From the NCBI RefSeq assembly GCF_017114945.1, contig NZ_JABXKQ010000044.1:236951-300950 (forward strand): 64,000 nucleotides of DNA. Reading direction: 5' to 3'. Numbering within the stretch: position 1 is the first letter of the stretch; each line of letters starts with the position of its first letter. Below the pieces are notes generated by a model, which was not told where the DNA came from, made no database searches, and worked only from the letters and a program-made list of their open reading frames with translations. The stretch is from Nostoc sp. JL34. Its GTDB lineage: Bacteria; Cyanobacteriota; Cyanobacteriia; Cyanobacteriales; Nostocaceae. The position numbers and the translations under genes were made by a program. Shown in pieces: positions 38,014-47,594 of this stretch.

Positions 38014-38392
38014 ACAGTGGCTTTAACTCCACTGGAGAAAGGAGCAGAAAAACGAATCCAAATCGCGTGTCCCTGGTTTCTTTTCTGAAGAAAATTTTCT
38101 ACTCTGTATTTTCGGATAGGTCTGTAGAGGATTGATAGTACCCTCACGGGTACTTCTGATGTGGAAATATTGTATAAAAACACAAAGCTAGCTTAATTAG
38201 CGCAAGTTTCAGCCAAAAACCTTGCGTGAGTTAGCAAGACCTCCTTTACAGACCTAATGCGTTTATATATTAGTTCTGATCGAGAGAATTAATGTTATTT
38301 ATTGCTATTTTGTTACTATCAAGCTATTAATGCTATAAATACCCATTAGAGATAGAAAAATCCCAAATCTAGACATCCAAAACCTCAAATTT
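38014..38392. other. Intergenic region with one perfect 7-bp inverted repeat
   Basis: No gene is supported here. The inverted repeat AGTACCC-TCAC-GGGTACT at 38137-38154 lies about 160 bp upstream of the M4 protease start. It could be an operator or a small hairpin. Nothing else is visible. Confidence 0.45.
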
Positions 38393-39109
38393 TCACAGCC
38401 AGCCACCAAAGACCGCCAGACCATAATATTTCCAAGGCACTGCAACTATCTTAAATCCAGCTTTGCTCAACATTTGTAAATGAGCATCTAAAGTAGCTAG
38501 CTGGTCTTGACTAGAGTAACCTTGGGTGCTGCTCGCACCAAGCTTCGCGCGAATCTCTGTTGAATTAGTTCCCTGTTGAACTGACCATTCCTCTCGTACC
38601 GCCTTGTAAACTTCTGCTAAGGCTGGTGATTCTGGTAAAGTGGGGTCAGCGTTCCAAAAACAGCCGTCTTGAGTGAGGCTAGCAGCAATTCGCTCAAATA
38701 ACTTCAATTTCATCTCATCGTGGAGATGGTGAATTGCCAAGGATGAGACACAAGCATCAAATTTGCTACCAATATTCAAGTTCTCTGGATTATTTGCCCA
38801 GTCGCCAAAGTCTGCTTGTATACCAGTCCAGCGTTGTTGATATCCAGCTGCTGTGATTTTATCTTGGGCAAATTGCAACATTCTAGGTGAGTAATCTAAG
38901 GCAATTACTTGGGCATCTGGAAAGCGGTTGAGTATCTTGAGACTAAGTTCGCCTGTACCGCAACCTAATTCTAAAATACGCCGACTTGTGGAAGGCAGAC
39001 AACGGGCAATTACCTCCAACATCTCATCGTATCGGGGTAAGAGTTGGCGAATACCAGTGTCAAAATCAGTAGTGTTGGCGAATACCTCTCCAGGAAATAA
39101 CTGTTGCAT
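38393..39109 (-). CDS. Class I SAM-dependent methyltransferase
   Basis: 238 aa. Motif I is ILELGCGTGELS, the acidic loop VIALDYSPRML, then IQADFGDW and the post-motif region CVSSLAIHHLHDEMK. The order matches small-molecule methyltransferases of the UbiE/trans-aconitate group. It starts at an ATG at 39109 and has no operon partner. The substrate is unknown; it is 12 kb from the assembly line, so a tailoring role is possible but unsupported. Confidence 0.88.
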   Translation of the reverse strand: MQQLFPGEVFANTTDFDTGIRQLLPRYDEMLEVIARCLPSTSRRILELGCGTGELSLKILNRFPDAQVIALDYSPRMLQFAQDKITAAGYQQRWTGIQADFGDWANNPENLNIGSKFDACVSSLAIHHLHDEMKLKLFERIAASLTQDGCFWNADPTLPESPALAEVYKAVREEWSVQQGTNSTEIRAKLGASSTQGYSSQDQLATLDAHLQMLSKAGFKIVAVPWKYYGLAVFGGWL

Positions 39110-39410
39110 GGGGATCGAAACTCATAGGTACACTAATCAATATTAATCATCCATCATTACCGAGGTATATAAGCTAATCGATCGGAGTAACTTTTAGTAT
39201 TAAAATATATGGACTAAAATATATATGGACTAAAATATACTTTTTCAAAAACAACCTACAATATTGCTGAGAGGTTGCTAAAGTCGTCAAAGTGAGGGTA
39301 ATTCTGTGGAATTGGGGTTTGAATGGCATGAAAAAAAGTTTCTACAGAATGCCAATCCAGTATTCGCATTATCAGTTGCCGCCAAGCCACAAAAGCAGAA
39401 CGGAAAGTTT

Positions 39411-39716
39411 ATGAACAAAGTTAATTCTGAGCAGCCGGAGATCACAGATAATGATATGCTTCCAGAATACGATTTTACAGATGGTGTTTGTGGGAAGTAT
39501 TACCAAGCTTATCGGTGTGGACATACTGTTACTATTCATCAAGCTGATGAGACAACTGTTTTACAGTACTTTACTCTTGAAGATCGGGCAGTGATGCTTG
39601 ATCCCGATGTACAGAAGTATTTTCCTAATGGAGAAGCTGTCAATCAGGCTTTACGCACATTGATTAGTCTGTTCCCGAAAAATAACAAATCGATTACACC
39701 TGAATCTGTTGAATAA
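39411..39716 (+). CDS. Conserved cyanobacterial hypothetical protein, possible antitoxin-like
   Basis: 101 aa from the ATG at 39411; the frame extends upstream to 39306 but the conserved part begins later. The core MLPEYDFTDGVCGKYYQAYR, then HTVTIHQADETT and LDPDVQKYFP, is a pattern I know from many short cyanobacterial proteins that often sit next to toxin-like genes. No toxin partner is adjacent. The 3' end overlaps the convergent restriction-modification gene by 23 bp. Confidence 0.65.
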   Translation: MNKVNSEQPEITDNDMLPEYDFTDGVCGKYYQAYRCGHTVTIHQADETTVLQYFTLEDRAVMLDPDVQKYFPNGEAVNQALRTLISLFPKNNKSITPESVE

Positions 39717-42693
39717 TCTGCATTGTTTCCACGCTGACGGTGCAGACTCTTTGTAGTAAATCTATTACCTGTTCTTTGTAATCTGCAAAGCGATATGTAT
39801 TAAATTTTTCAGCAATTGTCGGGTCTTTAGGTTTCTTTTCTTTGTATTGATCTAATATCCATTCTAAAGCACAACGGTTGCCAAGGCGATATTCCCAAGC
39901 AATTTTGGGGATACCTTCTAGAGTGGTGACATCATCTAAAATAATGCTTCCATTGACTGCATCGGCTTTGAGTTTTGCCTTTGGTGTCCTATTTTTAGCG
40001 AGAGGTAAATCAATTCGTTTTAAAGGATGGGGTTGGACGGTTTCATAATGGATGTGCAAATCCATCAACTGTTTACCCCAGTTAACCCATTGGTGAAAGT
40101 CATCATAGAAGGGTATGCGGGGAAATTCTCGTTTCAAATTAATTTCGTATTTGGTGCGATAGGCGGGATTATGTAAGACTGCGTAGGTGTAGTGAAAAAT
40201 ATCTAACTTGGTAATTGTCGAGTCGTTGTAGTGAGTTTGGAATTGTGCTAACCCCCAATCGGTGATATTGTCGATGCGGTTCCCGTCTTTGTCGTAGCGG
40301 TAGAGAGGAAGGCATTGAGAATCTCCTGTTAGGTGCAAGTCAATTAATAAATCTGATGCAAGACAGTGAAAAGGTTTATTTGAGCCAATATTAGAAATAC
40401 CAATCAATTGATTGTGATTATTTAAGGTTTCAAAAAATATATCATAATGATTTTGAGTTAATCTATGATTGAAAGTTTTTTCTGTGTATTGATATAGCTT
40501 AAAGTATGGCCTATATAGAGATAACTGAATTAACCTTTTGTTAAAACTAACTTGTTTTCCGCTATGCAAATAACTTTCTAGTGAAGAACTCCATTTAATA
40601 GAGTGATCCATAGTTTTATTTTGAACAGATAAGTTATACACTCCTATCATTAGTTTAATTTTTTCTGTTAAAATCGGATAACTAAGATCATATACCCATT
40701 CATCTCTATTTGTAACAACTCCTATTGTAAACAAATTAAATACAGCTTTTTGTCCTTTGCCAGCTTTTACATCTTTATCAATTAATGGTAAAAGATTTTC
40801 AAAATCATTATCAGATTGTTTAATCCAATTATGATTTTTATCTGGGGTAATATGATCAAAATGAATATCAGTAAACTTAGTTTCAGTTAAAAACCTTAAC
40901 TTTTCCTCTGCTGTATCAAAATCTGGGCGGCGAGTATGAAATATTTTGCAAGGTGTACCATTGCTTACTTGCCTCTTTATCATAAAAATAATTGCAACGC
41001 CAGTTTGAATACCAAAAATATTATGTGTCGTACCTAATAGCTTAGGATTTTCTCTAATGTCTCCATGCAAATCAACAATATAAATCTCACTAAATTCATC
41101 ACTAACAGCTTTTCTAAGTCCGTCGAATGTCCTAGCGTCAATAAAAGATGAATTAGTGATAAATGCTAAAATTCCATTTTTACTTAATCTATCAGTAGCC
41201 CAACGCATAAAACGAGTGTACATATCATAAAGTACAATCCGATTTTGGGCTTTACTATATTTGATATAAGACTCTTTTATAAGCTTGTCTATTGCTTTAT
41301 AAGCACGATTAGCATTATTTTGATTAAAGTTGTCTTGCCTTGCATTATATGGAGGATTCCCAATAATCACCGATATTGTGCTTTCATTTTGCCGTTTAAT
41401 TCTCTCTGTATTTTCTATACTCATAGAAAATAAATCTAATTGTTTGCCGGCAAATGATGTATGATCCAGCGTATCGACAAAACAAATATTTTCAAACTCT
41501 TGATATTCACCCATTTTTTGCTTATAGGAATATTCAATGTTTAAGTTAGCGATGTAATATGGTAAAATCGCTACTTCATTACAATGAATTTCATTCTTAT
41601 ATTTATATTCCAGAGTGTTTTTAGGCAAATAATCAATTAATTCAGTAATGAAAGTGCCTGTTCCTGTAGCCGGATCTAAAATTTCGACATCTTTATCAGC
41701 AAGCAGCTTACCAAAATTTTTATGAACTAAATAATCTACACTTTCAATCATGAAACGCACGATTTCATTTGGCGTATATACAATTCCTAGCCTGTCAGCC
41801 GCTTTCGGGTTATATGCTTTATAGAAATTCTCATAAAGCACTTTTAAAAACTTCTGCTTTTCATGATGATTGTAAATATTCGCAGCAGTTCTTCTAATGA
41901 CTCCATAGTAACGCTCAATAGTACCAAGAGTATTTTTTTTAGTGCTACCTGTAAAAAAGGTATCTATCACCCCTTTTAATTCACGAGCAATATTATTTTC
42001 TCGATGAAACTGAGATTCATTGAAGATGCTAATAAAGATATCTTCAGTTAAAATATGCTGAATCATCATTTCTCTAATATCCAGCAAAGTAACTTCAGGA
42101 TTAATTGATTCTTTGCAGATACCCCAAAATTTAGCTCTGGCTATTTTAAAAGCTGCGTTTGTTTCGATTTGACTCTCGATTAAGTTACGCAAAGCATTTA
42201 AAACAGCCGGTAAATCTTCCTTAAAAATTTCAATCGCCTCACGAAAATCTTTAACTTCTGGGCGAACATAATTTATAAAATATGTAATTATACTATCCAG
42301 CGCCGCAGTATCTTTCATCGGAACGCGCATGGTTTCTTGTCCACTCTGAATTAAAACTGCTGTTTGCGAGTCTTCAAACAGAATGTTGCTATCTGGGTAG
42401 CCTTTTATAAGTTTTTTGCTAATTTCTTCGTCGAGATTATCGTATTCATCCTTGCTTTCCCAATAGCCCCAATCCAAACGTAAAGCATCTTTAACAGTGC
42501 CATCTGGATAAACAAGTTTGCCGCTAGGTGTTTTATAATCTAGTTCGGGAATAACCCTAAATTCTCTAGGTTTGCAATATTCATTAACTAAGTTTTGAAA
42601 TGCAACCCGAATCGATGTTTCTTTACGTGAACCGCCATATTGAATAATTCTTTCTACTTCTGTGTGATATTGACTAACCAGAAGTTTGGACAT
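39694..42693 (-). CDS. One-protein restriction-modification enzyme (Type ISP/IIG-like)
   Basis: 999 aa. Near residue 70 lies a PD-(D/E)xK-like nuclease motif: YPDGT, then ESK about 15 residues later. The methyltransferase part has the SAM motif DPATGTGTF (about 345) and the N6-adenine motif NPPYN (about 447), with a helical region before it (IVYTPNEIVRFMIE). The C-terminal third matches the target-recognition part of Type ISP enzymes (FHYTYAVLHNPAYRTKY, EWILDQY). No helicase motifs occur, so it is shorter than LlaGI-type ISP enzymes and nearer to Type IIG. AT-rich relative to neighbours, which suggests transfer. The target sequence is unknown. Confidence 0.85.
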   Translation of the reverse strand: MSKLLVSQYHTEVERIIQYGGSRKETSIRVAFQNLVNEYCKPREFRVIPELDYKTPSGKLVYPDGTVKDALRLDWGYWESKDEYDNLDEEISKKLIKGYPDSNILFEDSQTAVLIQSGQETMRVPMKDTAALDSIITYFINYVRPEVKDFREAIEIFKEDLPAVLNALRNLIESQIETNAAFKIARAKFWGICKESINPEVTLLDIREMMIQHILTEDIFISIFNESQFHRENNIARELKGVIDTFFTGSTKKNTLGTIERYYGVIRRTAANIYNHHEKQKFLKVLYENFYKAYNPKAADRLGIVYTPNEIVRFMIESVDYLVHKNFGKLLADKDVEILDPATGTGTFITELIDYLPKNTLEYKYKNEIHCNEVAILPYYIANLNIEYSYKQKMGEYQEFENICFVDTLDHTSFAGKQLDLFSMSIENTERIKRQNESTISVIIGNPPYNARQDNFNQNNANRAYKAIDKLIKESYIKYSKAQNRIVLYDMYTRFMRWATDRLSKNGILAFITNSSFIDARTFDGLRKAVSDEFSEIYIVDLHGDIRENPKLLGTTHNIFGIQTGVAIIFMIKRQVSNGTPCKIFHTRRPDFDTAEEKLRFLTETKFTDIHFDHITPDKNHNWIKQSDNDFENLLPLIDKDVKAGKGQKAVFNLFTIGVVTNRDEWVYDLSYPILTEKIKLMIGVYNLSVQNKTMDHSIKWSSSLESYLHSGKQVSFNKRLIQLSLYRPYFKLYQYTEKTFNHRLTQNHYDIFFETLNNHNQLIGISNIGSNKPFHCLASDLLIDLHLTGDSQCLPLYRYDKDGNRIDNITDWGLAQFQTHYNDSTITKLDIFHYTYAVLHNPAYRTKYEINLKREFPRIPFYDDFHQWVNWGKQLMDLHIHYETVQPHPLKRIDLPLAKNRTPKAKLKADAVNGSIILDDVTTLEGIPKIAWEYRLGNRCALEWILDQYKEKKPKDPTIAEKFNTYRFADYKEQVIDLLQRVCTVSVETMQIIQQIQV

Positions 42694-43084
42694 ACTTTAT
42701 CAAACTTTTATATTTTTTAGCTCATGCTTAATGTAGCCTCGGTAAAAAAATTATAGATTGCTAATAGCACGGATTTTATGTATGGTAGTACATCTATACT
42801 CTTGTAAGTATACTGATGTAAATATTTGCAAATTAGAATTATATAAAAAGTAGAAATATTGGTTTTTTACATCTCTTAATAAAGTTAGATAAATAAGATA
42901 GTAAAAAACTTAATTATGTTGAGTTATTTTACTCTGTAACCACAATCTACTTGGTTAAGCGATCGCTCTTGCATTTATGATGAAATCAGCTAAAACGATT
43001 AGTTCAGCAAGAACCTGATCTTTTCACTAACCTCTATCTTCTGTCAGGTGCGAACTTGACATTAAACGTACTAATCTACCTCTA
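42694..43084. other. AT-rich intergenic region between divergent genes
   Basis: It must hold the promoters of the restriction-modification gene (minus) and of the histidine kinase (plus). I see one HIP1-like GCGATCGC at 42959-42966, no clear -35/-10 pair and no small gene. Confidence 0.45.
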
Positions 43085-44317
43085 ATGGAAAAAGCTTCGC
43101 TGTCTTTGGTTGTGCAAAAGATGGATTTTAGTCAGACTCTAATTACAAAAAGTGATGCCATTCTTGATCAATGGGTAGAAGCAGTTTACCAGGATCAACA
43201 AATTGAAGCTACTAATGAACTTACTTTCAAAGCTGTACGAGATAGCTTACCCCGCGTTTTGAAAGCATTAGCAACAGTACTTTCTGAATCTGCAACCAGC
43301 GATTTGCAGACAGTAGTAGATGCAAGTTTAGAACACGGCACACTTCGCGCCCAACAAGGATTTGAGCCAGCGGAAATTGCGCGAGAGTATCGTTTACTCC
43401 GGTTTGTGATTTTTTCTTTTTTAGAAGAAGACTTATTACAGGGATCTGCACAAGAGGTGCTAAGGGCTGTTCGCCTGATTGATACAGTAATTGATGAAGC
43501 GATCGCTCGTTGCTTTAACAGTTATACTCAAGGACGATTACAAGAGCTTAAACAACTCCAAAGTCAGTTGCGGTTGACTAACCAAGAGCTAACTCGTTTG
43601 GTTCGTGCTAATAAAGATAATCTTTCTCATTTAGCTCATGAACTGAAAACGCCCCTGACTTCAATTATCGGTTACGCAGACTTATTTCTGCGCCAGCAGC
43701 GTCAACAGCCAGAAATCAAGGACACCTATGCAAATCTTGAAAGTATCGAGCGAGTTCTTAAGAGTGGTAGACTTCTTGTCCGGTTAATTAACGATACTCT
43801 GAAAATTTCGCGCTATGATGCCGGACAGATGAAATTGCAGCCGATTATAACCGATATAGGTATTTTAATCAACTCAGTTTTAGATATGATTGACCCACTA
43901 GTGCGTACTAAAGAATTATCCTTGGTTGTTGAATGCGATCGCGCCCCAAGTCAAGTTATCACAGATCCTCTTCGGCTTCAGCAAATTCTGACAAATCTGC
44001 TAAGTAACGCAATTCGCTACACAGAATCTGGTTCAATTCATTTGCAGTGCTGGACGGTATCTCAACACCAGTGGGCTATCTCCGTTACTGATAGTGGTAT
44101 TGGTATTTCTCCAGATGCTCAAGCACAAATCTTCAATCCCTATTTTCGAGAAGTAACTGCTCCCAAAGTGCAAAGTTCTGATGGTACAGGATTAGGCTTA
44201 GCAATAGTCTCTCGATTGGTTCAGTTAATGGATGGTGAAATTAAAGTAGATTCACAGCTAGGAAAAGGGTCTACATTTACAGTACTTTTGCCATTAGAAG
44301 CAATCGCTCAGGTATAA
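43085..44317 (+). CDS. Sensor histidine kinase with an RsbRD-type N-terminal domain
   Basis: 410 aa, soluble. Residues 15-150 are helical and match the RsbRD N-terminal sensory domain, including LEHGTLRAQQGFEPAEIAREYRLL. The HisKA phosphoacceptor is His185 in HLAHELKTPL. The kinase domain has the N-box LLSNAIRY, DSGIGI and GTGLGLAIV. It starts at ATG 43085 and is monocistronic. No response regulator is next to it. The hairpin at 44376-44401 follows its stop. Confidence 0.9.
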   Translation: MEKASLSLVVQKMDFSQTLITKSDAILDQWVEAVYQDQQIEATNELTFKAVRDSLPRVLKALATVLSESATSDLQTVVDASLEHGTLRAQQGFEPAEIAREYRLLRFVIFSFLEEDLLQGSAQEVLRAVRLIDTVIDEAIARCFNSYTQGRLQELKQLQSQLRLTNQELTRLVRANKDNLSHLAHELKTPLTSIIGYADLFLRQQRQQPEIKDTYANLESIERVLKSGRLLVRLINDTLKISRYDAGQMKLQPIITDIGILINSVLDMIDPLVRTKELSLVVECDRAPSQVITDPLRLQQILTNLLSNAIRYTESGSIHLQCWTVSQHQWAISVTDSGIGISPDAQAQIFNPYFREVTAPKVQSSDGTGLGLAIVSRLVQLMDGEIKVDSQLGKGSTFTVLLPLEAIAQV

Positions 44318-44375
44318 CTGTCGCTTTGCTACAATTCAAAATTTAAAACTTGAGAGTAAAATCGCAACTTAAATT

Positions 44376-44401
44376 GGTGCGTTAACGCAGTGTAACGCAC
44401 C
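44376..44401. terminator. Hairpin between convergent genes
   Basis: GGTGCGTT and AACGCACC form an 8-bp stem around a 10-base loop, located between the stops of the kinase gene (plus) and the Rel/SpoT gene (minus). There is no long T-run on either side, so it may be a dispersed palindromic repeat that also ends transcription. Confidence 0.5.
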
Positions 44402-44416
44402 CTACAATTGGCACAT

Positions 44417-46687
44417 CTACTCGTCGATTTGACCAACGCGGCGGATATTTAAAATGTCGCTCATTTTCTTAATTTGGACGAACACTTGCTCTAGTTGAGA
44501 GCGATCGCGTATATCTATTCCTAAGTCCATCAATGCAGGTTGACCAATAGAGGTTTTCACCTGAGCATGGCGGACATTAATTCCTTGGTCACTCAACCGT
44601 GACAAAATATCCTTTAGCACCCCTACGCGGTCAAGGGCTTCAATTTGAACATCTACTGGGTACGTGTGCGGACGACCGCTATTTTCGGCGGCTGGGTTCC
44701 ACCTAACTGGTACTAAGCGCTCATACTCCACAGTCTCCAGATTATGGCAGCCTTGGCGATGAATTGAAATCCCCCTACCTCGCGTCACCACACCAATAAT
44801 TGGTTCGCCAGGAATCGGGGTACAACACCCAGCTAAATAATACACCAACCCCTCTACCCCAAAAATTGGCGAATCAGTGGAGCGGGAAGTAGTTGCAGGT
44901 GCATCTCGCAAAGCTTTTGATGTAGTTGGTTCTTTGGGGATAAATGGCGACACAGTAGAAACTGGTTGTTGTCCCTTCGCTACTTCTCGCCAGCGATTTA
45001 GCACTAGGTTCAACGTCACTTCTCCGTAACCCAAACCTGCAAGTAAATCGTCTACGCTGTGATAGTTACACTTTTCGGCGACAGTCTCCATCGCATCTGA
45101 CTTTAGCAAACTATCAAAGCCAGTTTTACCAAGTTCCTTTTCTAATAATTCTCTTCCACGGGCGACATTTTCTTCCCGGCGCGATCGCTTGTACCATTGT
45201 TTTATCCGATATTTCGCCGCTGAAGTCCTGACAAAGTTCAACCAATCCAAACTCGGATGGCAGTTCTTTTGGGTCATAACCTCTACAATATCGCCATTTT
45301 GCAGCCGCGTTGACAGTGGCACCATTCGCCCATTCACCCGCGCCCCTGCACAATGGTTTCCCACTTCTGTATGAATGCGATAAGCAAAATCTATAGTAGT
45401 AGCACCAGGACTTAAAGGGACAACATCGCCCTTAGGGGTGAAGACATAGACATCATCTTCAAATAGATTGTCTTTGACACTATCAAGATATTCTTGTGCA
45501 TCCTTGAGATCAGTTTGCCATTCCAGCAGCTGCCGCAGCCAAGCAAACTTGTCATCTGTCGCTGTCAAATGGCTAATACTAGAACCACCTGTTTCTTTGT
45601 ACTTCCAATGGGCGGCAATCCCATATTCAGCGATATGATGCATTTCGATTGTCCGAATTTGCACCTCCAAAGGACGGCCAGTTAGTCCAATCACCCCAGT
45701 GTGCAATGACTGGTAACGGTTCGGCTTTGGTAGTCCAATATAGTCCTTAAATCTCCCAGGAATTGGGCGAAAAGCATCATGAACCACCGCCAACGCCCGA
45801 TAGCATTCTTCATTGGTTTGAACAATAATCCGCAGTGCCGCCAAATCGTAAATTTCGTGAAATTCCTTTTGCTGGCGGTGCATTTTTTGGTAAATGCTAT
45901 AAAGGTGCTTGGGACGACCGCTGAGATCCTGAAAGTGGATTCCGGCTTGGTGCAAACGTTCTCGCAAAATGTCTGTCGCTTTGGCCAATTTCTCTTCTCG
46001 CGCCGTCCGTTTTTCAGAAACATGCTGCTGCATTTCGCGAAAAGCTTCCGGTTCCAAATATTTAAAAGCCAAATCTTCCAGTTCCCATTTAATCCGCCAA
46101 ATCCCCAAGCGATTAGCTAAGGGTGCAAAGATATCTCGCGTTTCTTGGGCACTGCGGCGGCGGCTGGCCTCTGACATATATTGTAAAGTTCGCATATTAT
46201 GCAAACGATCTGCCAATTTCACCACAATTACCCGAATATCTTGCGCCATTGCCAAAAACATCCGCCGGAAGTTTTCGGCTTGGCTTTCGGTTTTGCTAGT
46301 GAAATTGATCTTAGAAAGCTTGGTGACACCTTCAACCAATTGCCGTACTTCTGGGCCAAAGCGTTCTTCTATTTCTTGACTTGTAACTTCTGTATCTTCA
46401 ACGACATCATGGAGAAATCCAGCTGCTATCATAGCAGCACTACCTCCCAAGTCACGCAGCAAGTCAGCAACAGCAACGGGATGAGCAATATATGGTTCTC
46501 CCGATTTGCGGTATTGACCTTGATGCAGTTGGTAAGCAAATTCAAATGCGCGACCAATTAATACAGTATCACTATACCTTCGGTCATCTTCTGTTGCGCC
46601 GCTAGTTGTCGATGACTCCTTCAAACATTTTTTCAACCATTCCGGAATGGCTAGATCAACTGATGAATTTATAGCTATGCTGCTCAT
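44417..46687 (-). CDS. spoT: Bifunctional (p)ppGpp synthetase/hydrolase (Rel/SpoT)
   Basis: 756 aa, full family length. The HD hydrolase domain has HPVAVADLLRDLGG and the intact HDVVEDT motif. The synthetase domain has RFKDYIGLPKPNRYQSLHT. A TGS domain (VYVFTPKGDV, ATTIDFAYRIHTEVG) follows, and the C-terminus has the zinc-finger-like YYLAGCCTPIPGEPIIG segment and an ACT domain (VDVQIEALDRVGVLKDIL). Both catalytic halves look functional, so it should make and degrade the stringent-response alarmone. It is divergent from the PatD-like gene. Confidence 0.96.
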   Translation of the reverse strand: MSSIAINSSVDLAIPEWLKKCLKESSTTSGATEDDRRYSDTVLIGRAFEFAYQLHQGQYRKSGEPYIAHPVAVADLLRDLGGSAAMIAAGFLHDVVEDTEVTSQEIEERFGPEVRQLVEGVTKLSKINFTSKTESQAENFRRMFLAMAQDIRVIVVKLADRLHNMRTLQYMSEASRRRSAQETRDIFAPLANRLGIWRIKWELEDLAFKYLEPEAFREMQQHVSEKRTAREEKLAKATDILRERLHQAGIHFQDLSGRPKHLYSIYQKMHRQQKEFHEIYDLAALRIIVQTNEECYRALAVVHDAFRPIPGRFKDYIGLPKPNRYQSLHTGVIGLTGRPLEVQIRTIEMHHIAEYGIAAHWKYKETGGSSISHLTATDDKFAWLRQLLEWQTDLKDAQEYLDSVKDNLFEDDVYVFTPKGDVVPLSPGATTIDFAYRIHTEVGNHCAGARVNGRMVPLSTRLQNGDIVEVMTQKNCHPSLDWLNFVRTSAAKYRIKQWYKRSRREENVARGRELLEKELGKTGFDSLLKSDAMETVAEKCNYHSVDDLLAGLGYGEVTLNLVLNRWREVAKGQQPVSTVSPFIPKEPTTSKALRDAPATTSRSTDSPIFGVEGLVYYLAGCCTPIPGEPIIGVVTRGRGISIHRQGCHNLETVEYERLVPVRWNPAAENSGRPHTYPVDVQIEALDRVGVLKDILSRLSDQGINVRHAQVKTSIGQPALMDLGIDIRDRSQLEQVFVQIKKMSDILNIRRVGQIDE

Positions 46688-46734
46688 ACAATTGGGTTTA
46701 GAGTGGATCGGTAGATAAGTGAAAAATAAATAAA

Positions 46735-46906
46735 ACTGGCAGCATCGCCTTAAAAAGATGCTGTTGCCCGAAATAGGGTAGAAAAAACAGTTTAAGGATG
46801 ATTTTCCAATTGCTAATGGTAATCATCCAGTTTCAGTTTCAAGGATCATAAAAAAAGAAAATCCATTGATGGCAAACAAAGCCTCAAACCAGAATTTGAG
46901 GCTTTT
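46735..46906 (+). ncRNA. Candidate structured RNA between spoT and patD
   Basis: Three hairpins occur in a row: GCAGCATC/GATGCTGT, then GATGATT/AATCATC, then AAAGCCTCAAA/TTTGAGGCTTT with a 6-base loop and TTTT at its end (46878-46906). No plus-strand gene lies upstream that this terminator-like hairpin could serve. A small RNA is therefore possible. Structure is seen by eye; expression is not known. Confidence 0.3.
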
Positions 46907-46983
46907 AGTGGTGATAAGTCTTTAAGAAAGTTTATTGTAGAAGAAAAATTACTTGACATTAATACTATCTTAACTAGCACTGG

Positions 46984-47337
46984 ATGTCTTTAAACCGTGA
47001 GAAATATCTGGTATTCGTAACCTTGTTAGAGCAATTCCGCTCTGATGCCACAACTACTCAAATCGTTGCGCCCGAACTGCGGCAGCGTGTAGCCTCGTTG
47101 CAGCAATTTTTTGGGCAACAAATTGTGCCTTTGGCTGATGAAAACTGGCGAGTACAGTCTTATCAAACGGAAATGAGCAAGCAATTGCGCTTGTTGGCAA
47201 TAGATGTAATGTTTTTCCAAGGAGCGCGGCAGGCATCTACTGCACAAACGAGACTTCAAACGATTAGCGATCGCTTGACAACCCTCATTCAATATTGTGA
47301 TGCCATTCTGCAACCAGAAGCGGAGGGAGAAAAATAA
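46984..47337 (+). CDS. patD: PatD-like heterocyst frequency control protein
   Basis: 117 aa, all-helical, no membrane segment. It matches my memory of the PatD family: an N-terminal KYLVFVTLLEQFRSD, a central VASLQQFFGQQIVPL, VQSYQTEMSKQLRLLAIDVMF, and an end LTTLIQYCDAIL. PatD affects the proportion of heterocysts in Anabaena. Its presence supports a heterocyst-forming host. It is single, just upstream of a repeat-rich spacer. Confidence 0.75.
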   Translation: MSLNREKYLVFVTLLEQFRSDATTTQIVAPELRQRVASLQQFFGQQIVPLADENWRVQSYQTEMSKQLRLLAIDVMFFQGARQASTAQTRLQTISDRLTTLIQYCDAILQPEAEGEK

Positions 47338-47432
47338 CAATTGTTCACCTTTTTCTCTAATTTCTCCATCATCTCATTTATGACCTATAGTGAAAAGTTA
47401 TTTTGCTAACAAGTTGAATTGGGCATTGGGGA

Positions 47433-47500
47433 GGCAGTGCGGTCTTCTCCCAAGGGGAGACGCTAAAAGCGATGGGGTTTCCCCAAGTGGAGCAACTGCC
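47433..47500. repeat. Palindrome-bounded dispersed repeat
   Basis: GGCAGT and ACTGCC bound 68 bp that contain a TCTCCC-AAG-GGGAGA hairpin and GGGGTTTCCCC. Outside it on both sides is GGGCATTGG, so the element may have inserted into, and been flanked by, a simple repeat. The spacer to 47594 continues with ATGCCCCATGCCC-type units. Confidence 0.6.
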
Positions 47501-47594
47501 GTCATTGGGCATTGGTTATTCTCGTTGTCCCTGTAAAGTTCTGATCTAAGGAAGCCTTATCTTAGTCTTGTTCGCATTCGCCATGCCCCATGCC

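Noticed and set aside
37866..38183. 105-codon minus-strand ORF
   Set aside because: It overlaps the start of the M4 protease in another frame; the protease frame has the family motifs.
38393..39109. Tailoring methyltransferase of the assembly line
   Set aside because: It is 12 kb away with unrelated genes between and no shared operon; no evidence links it.
46878..46906. Terminator of spoT or patD
   Set aside because: It lies upstream of both divergent genes, so it cannot end either transcript; treated as part of a candidate RNA instead.
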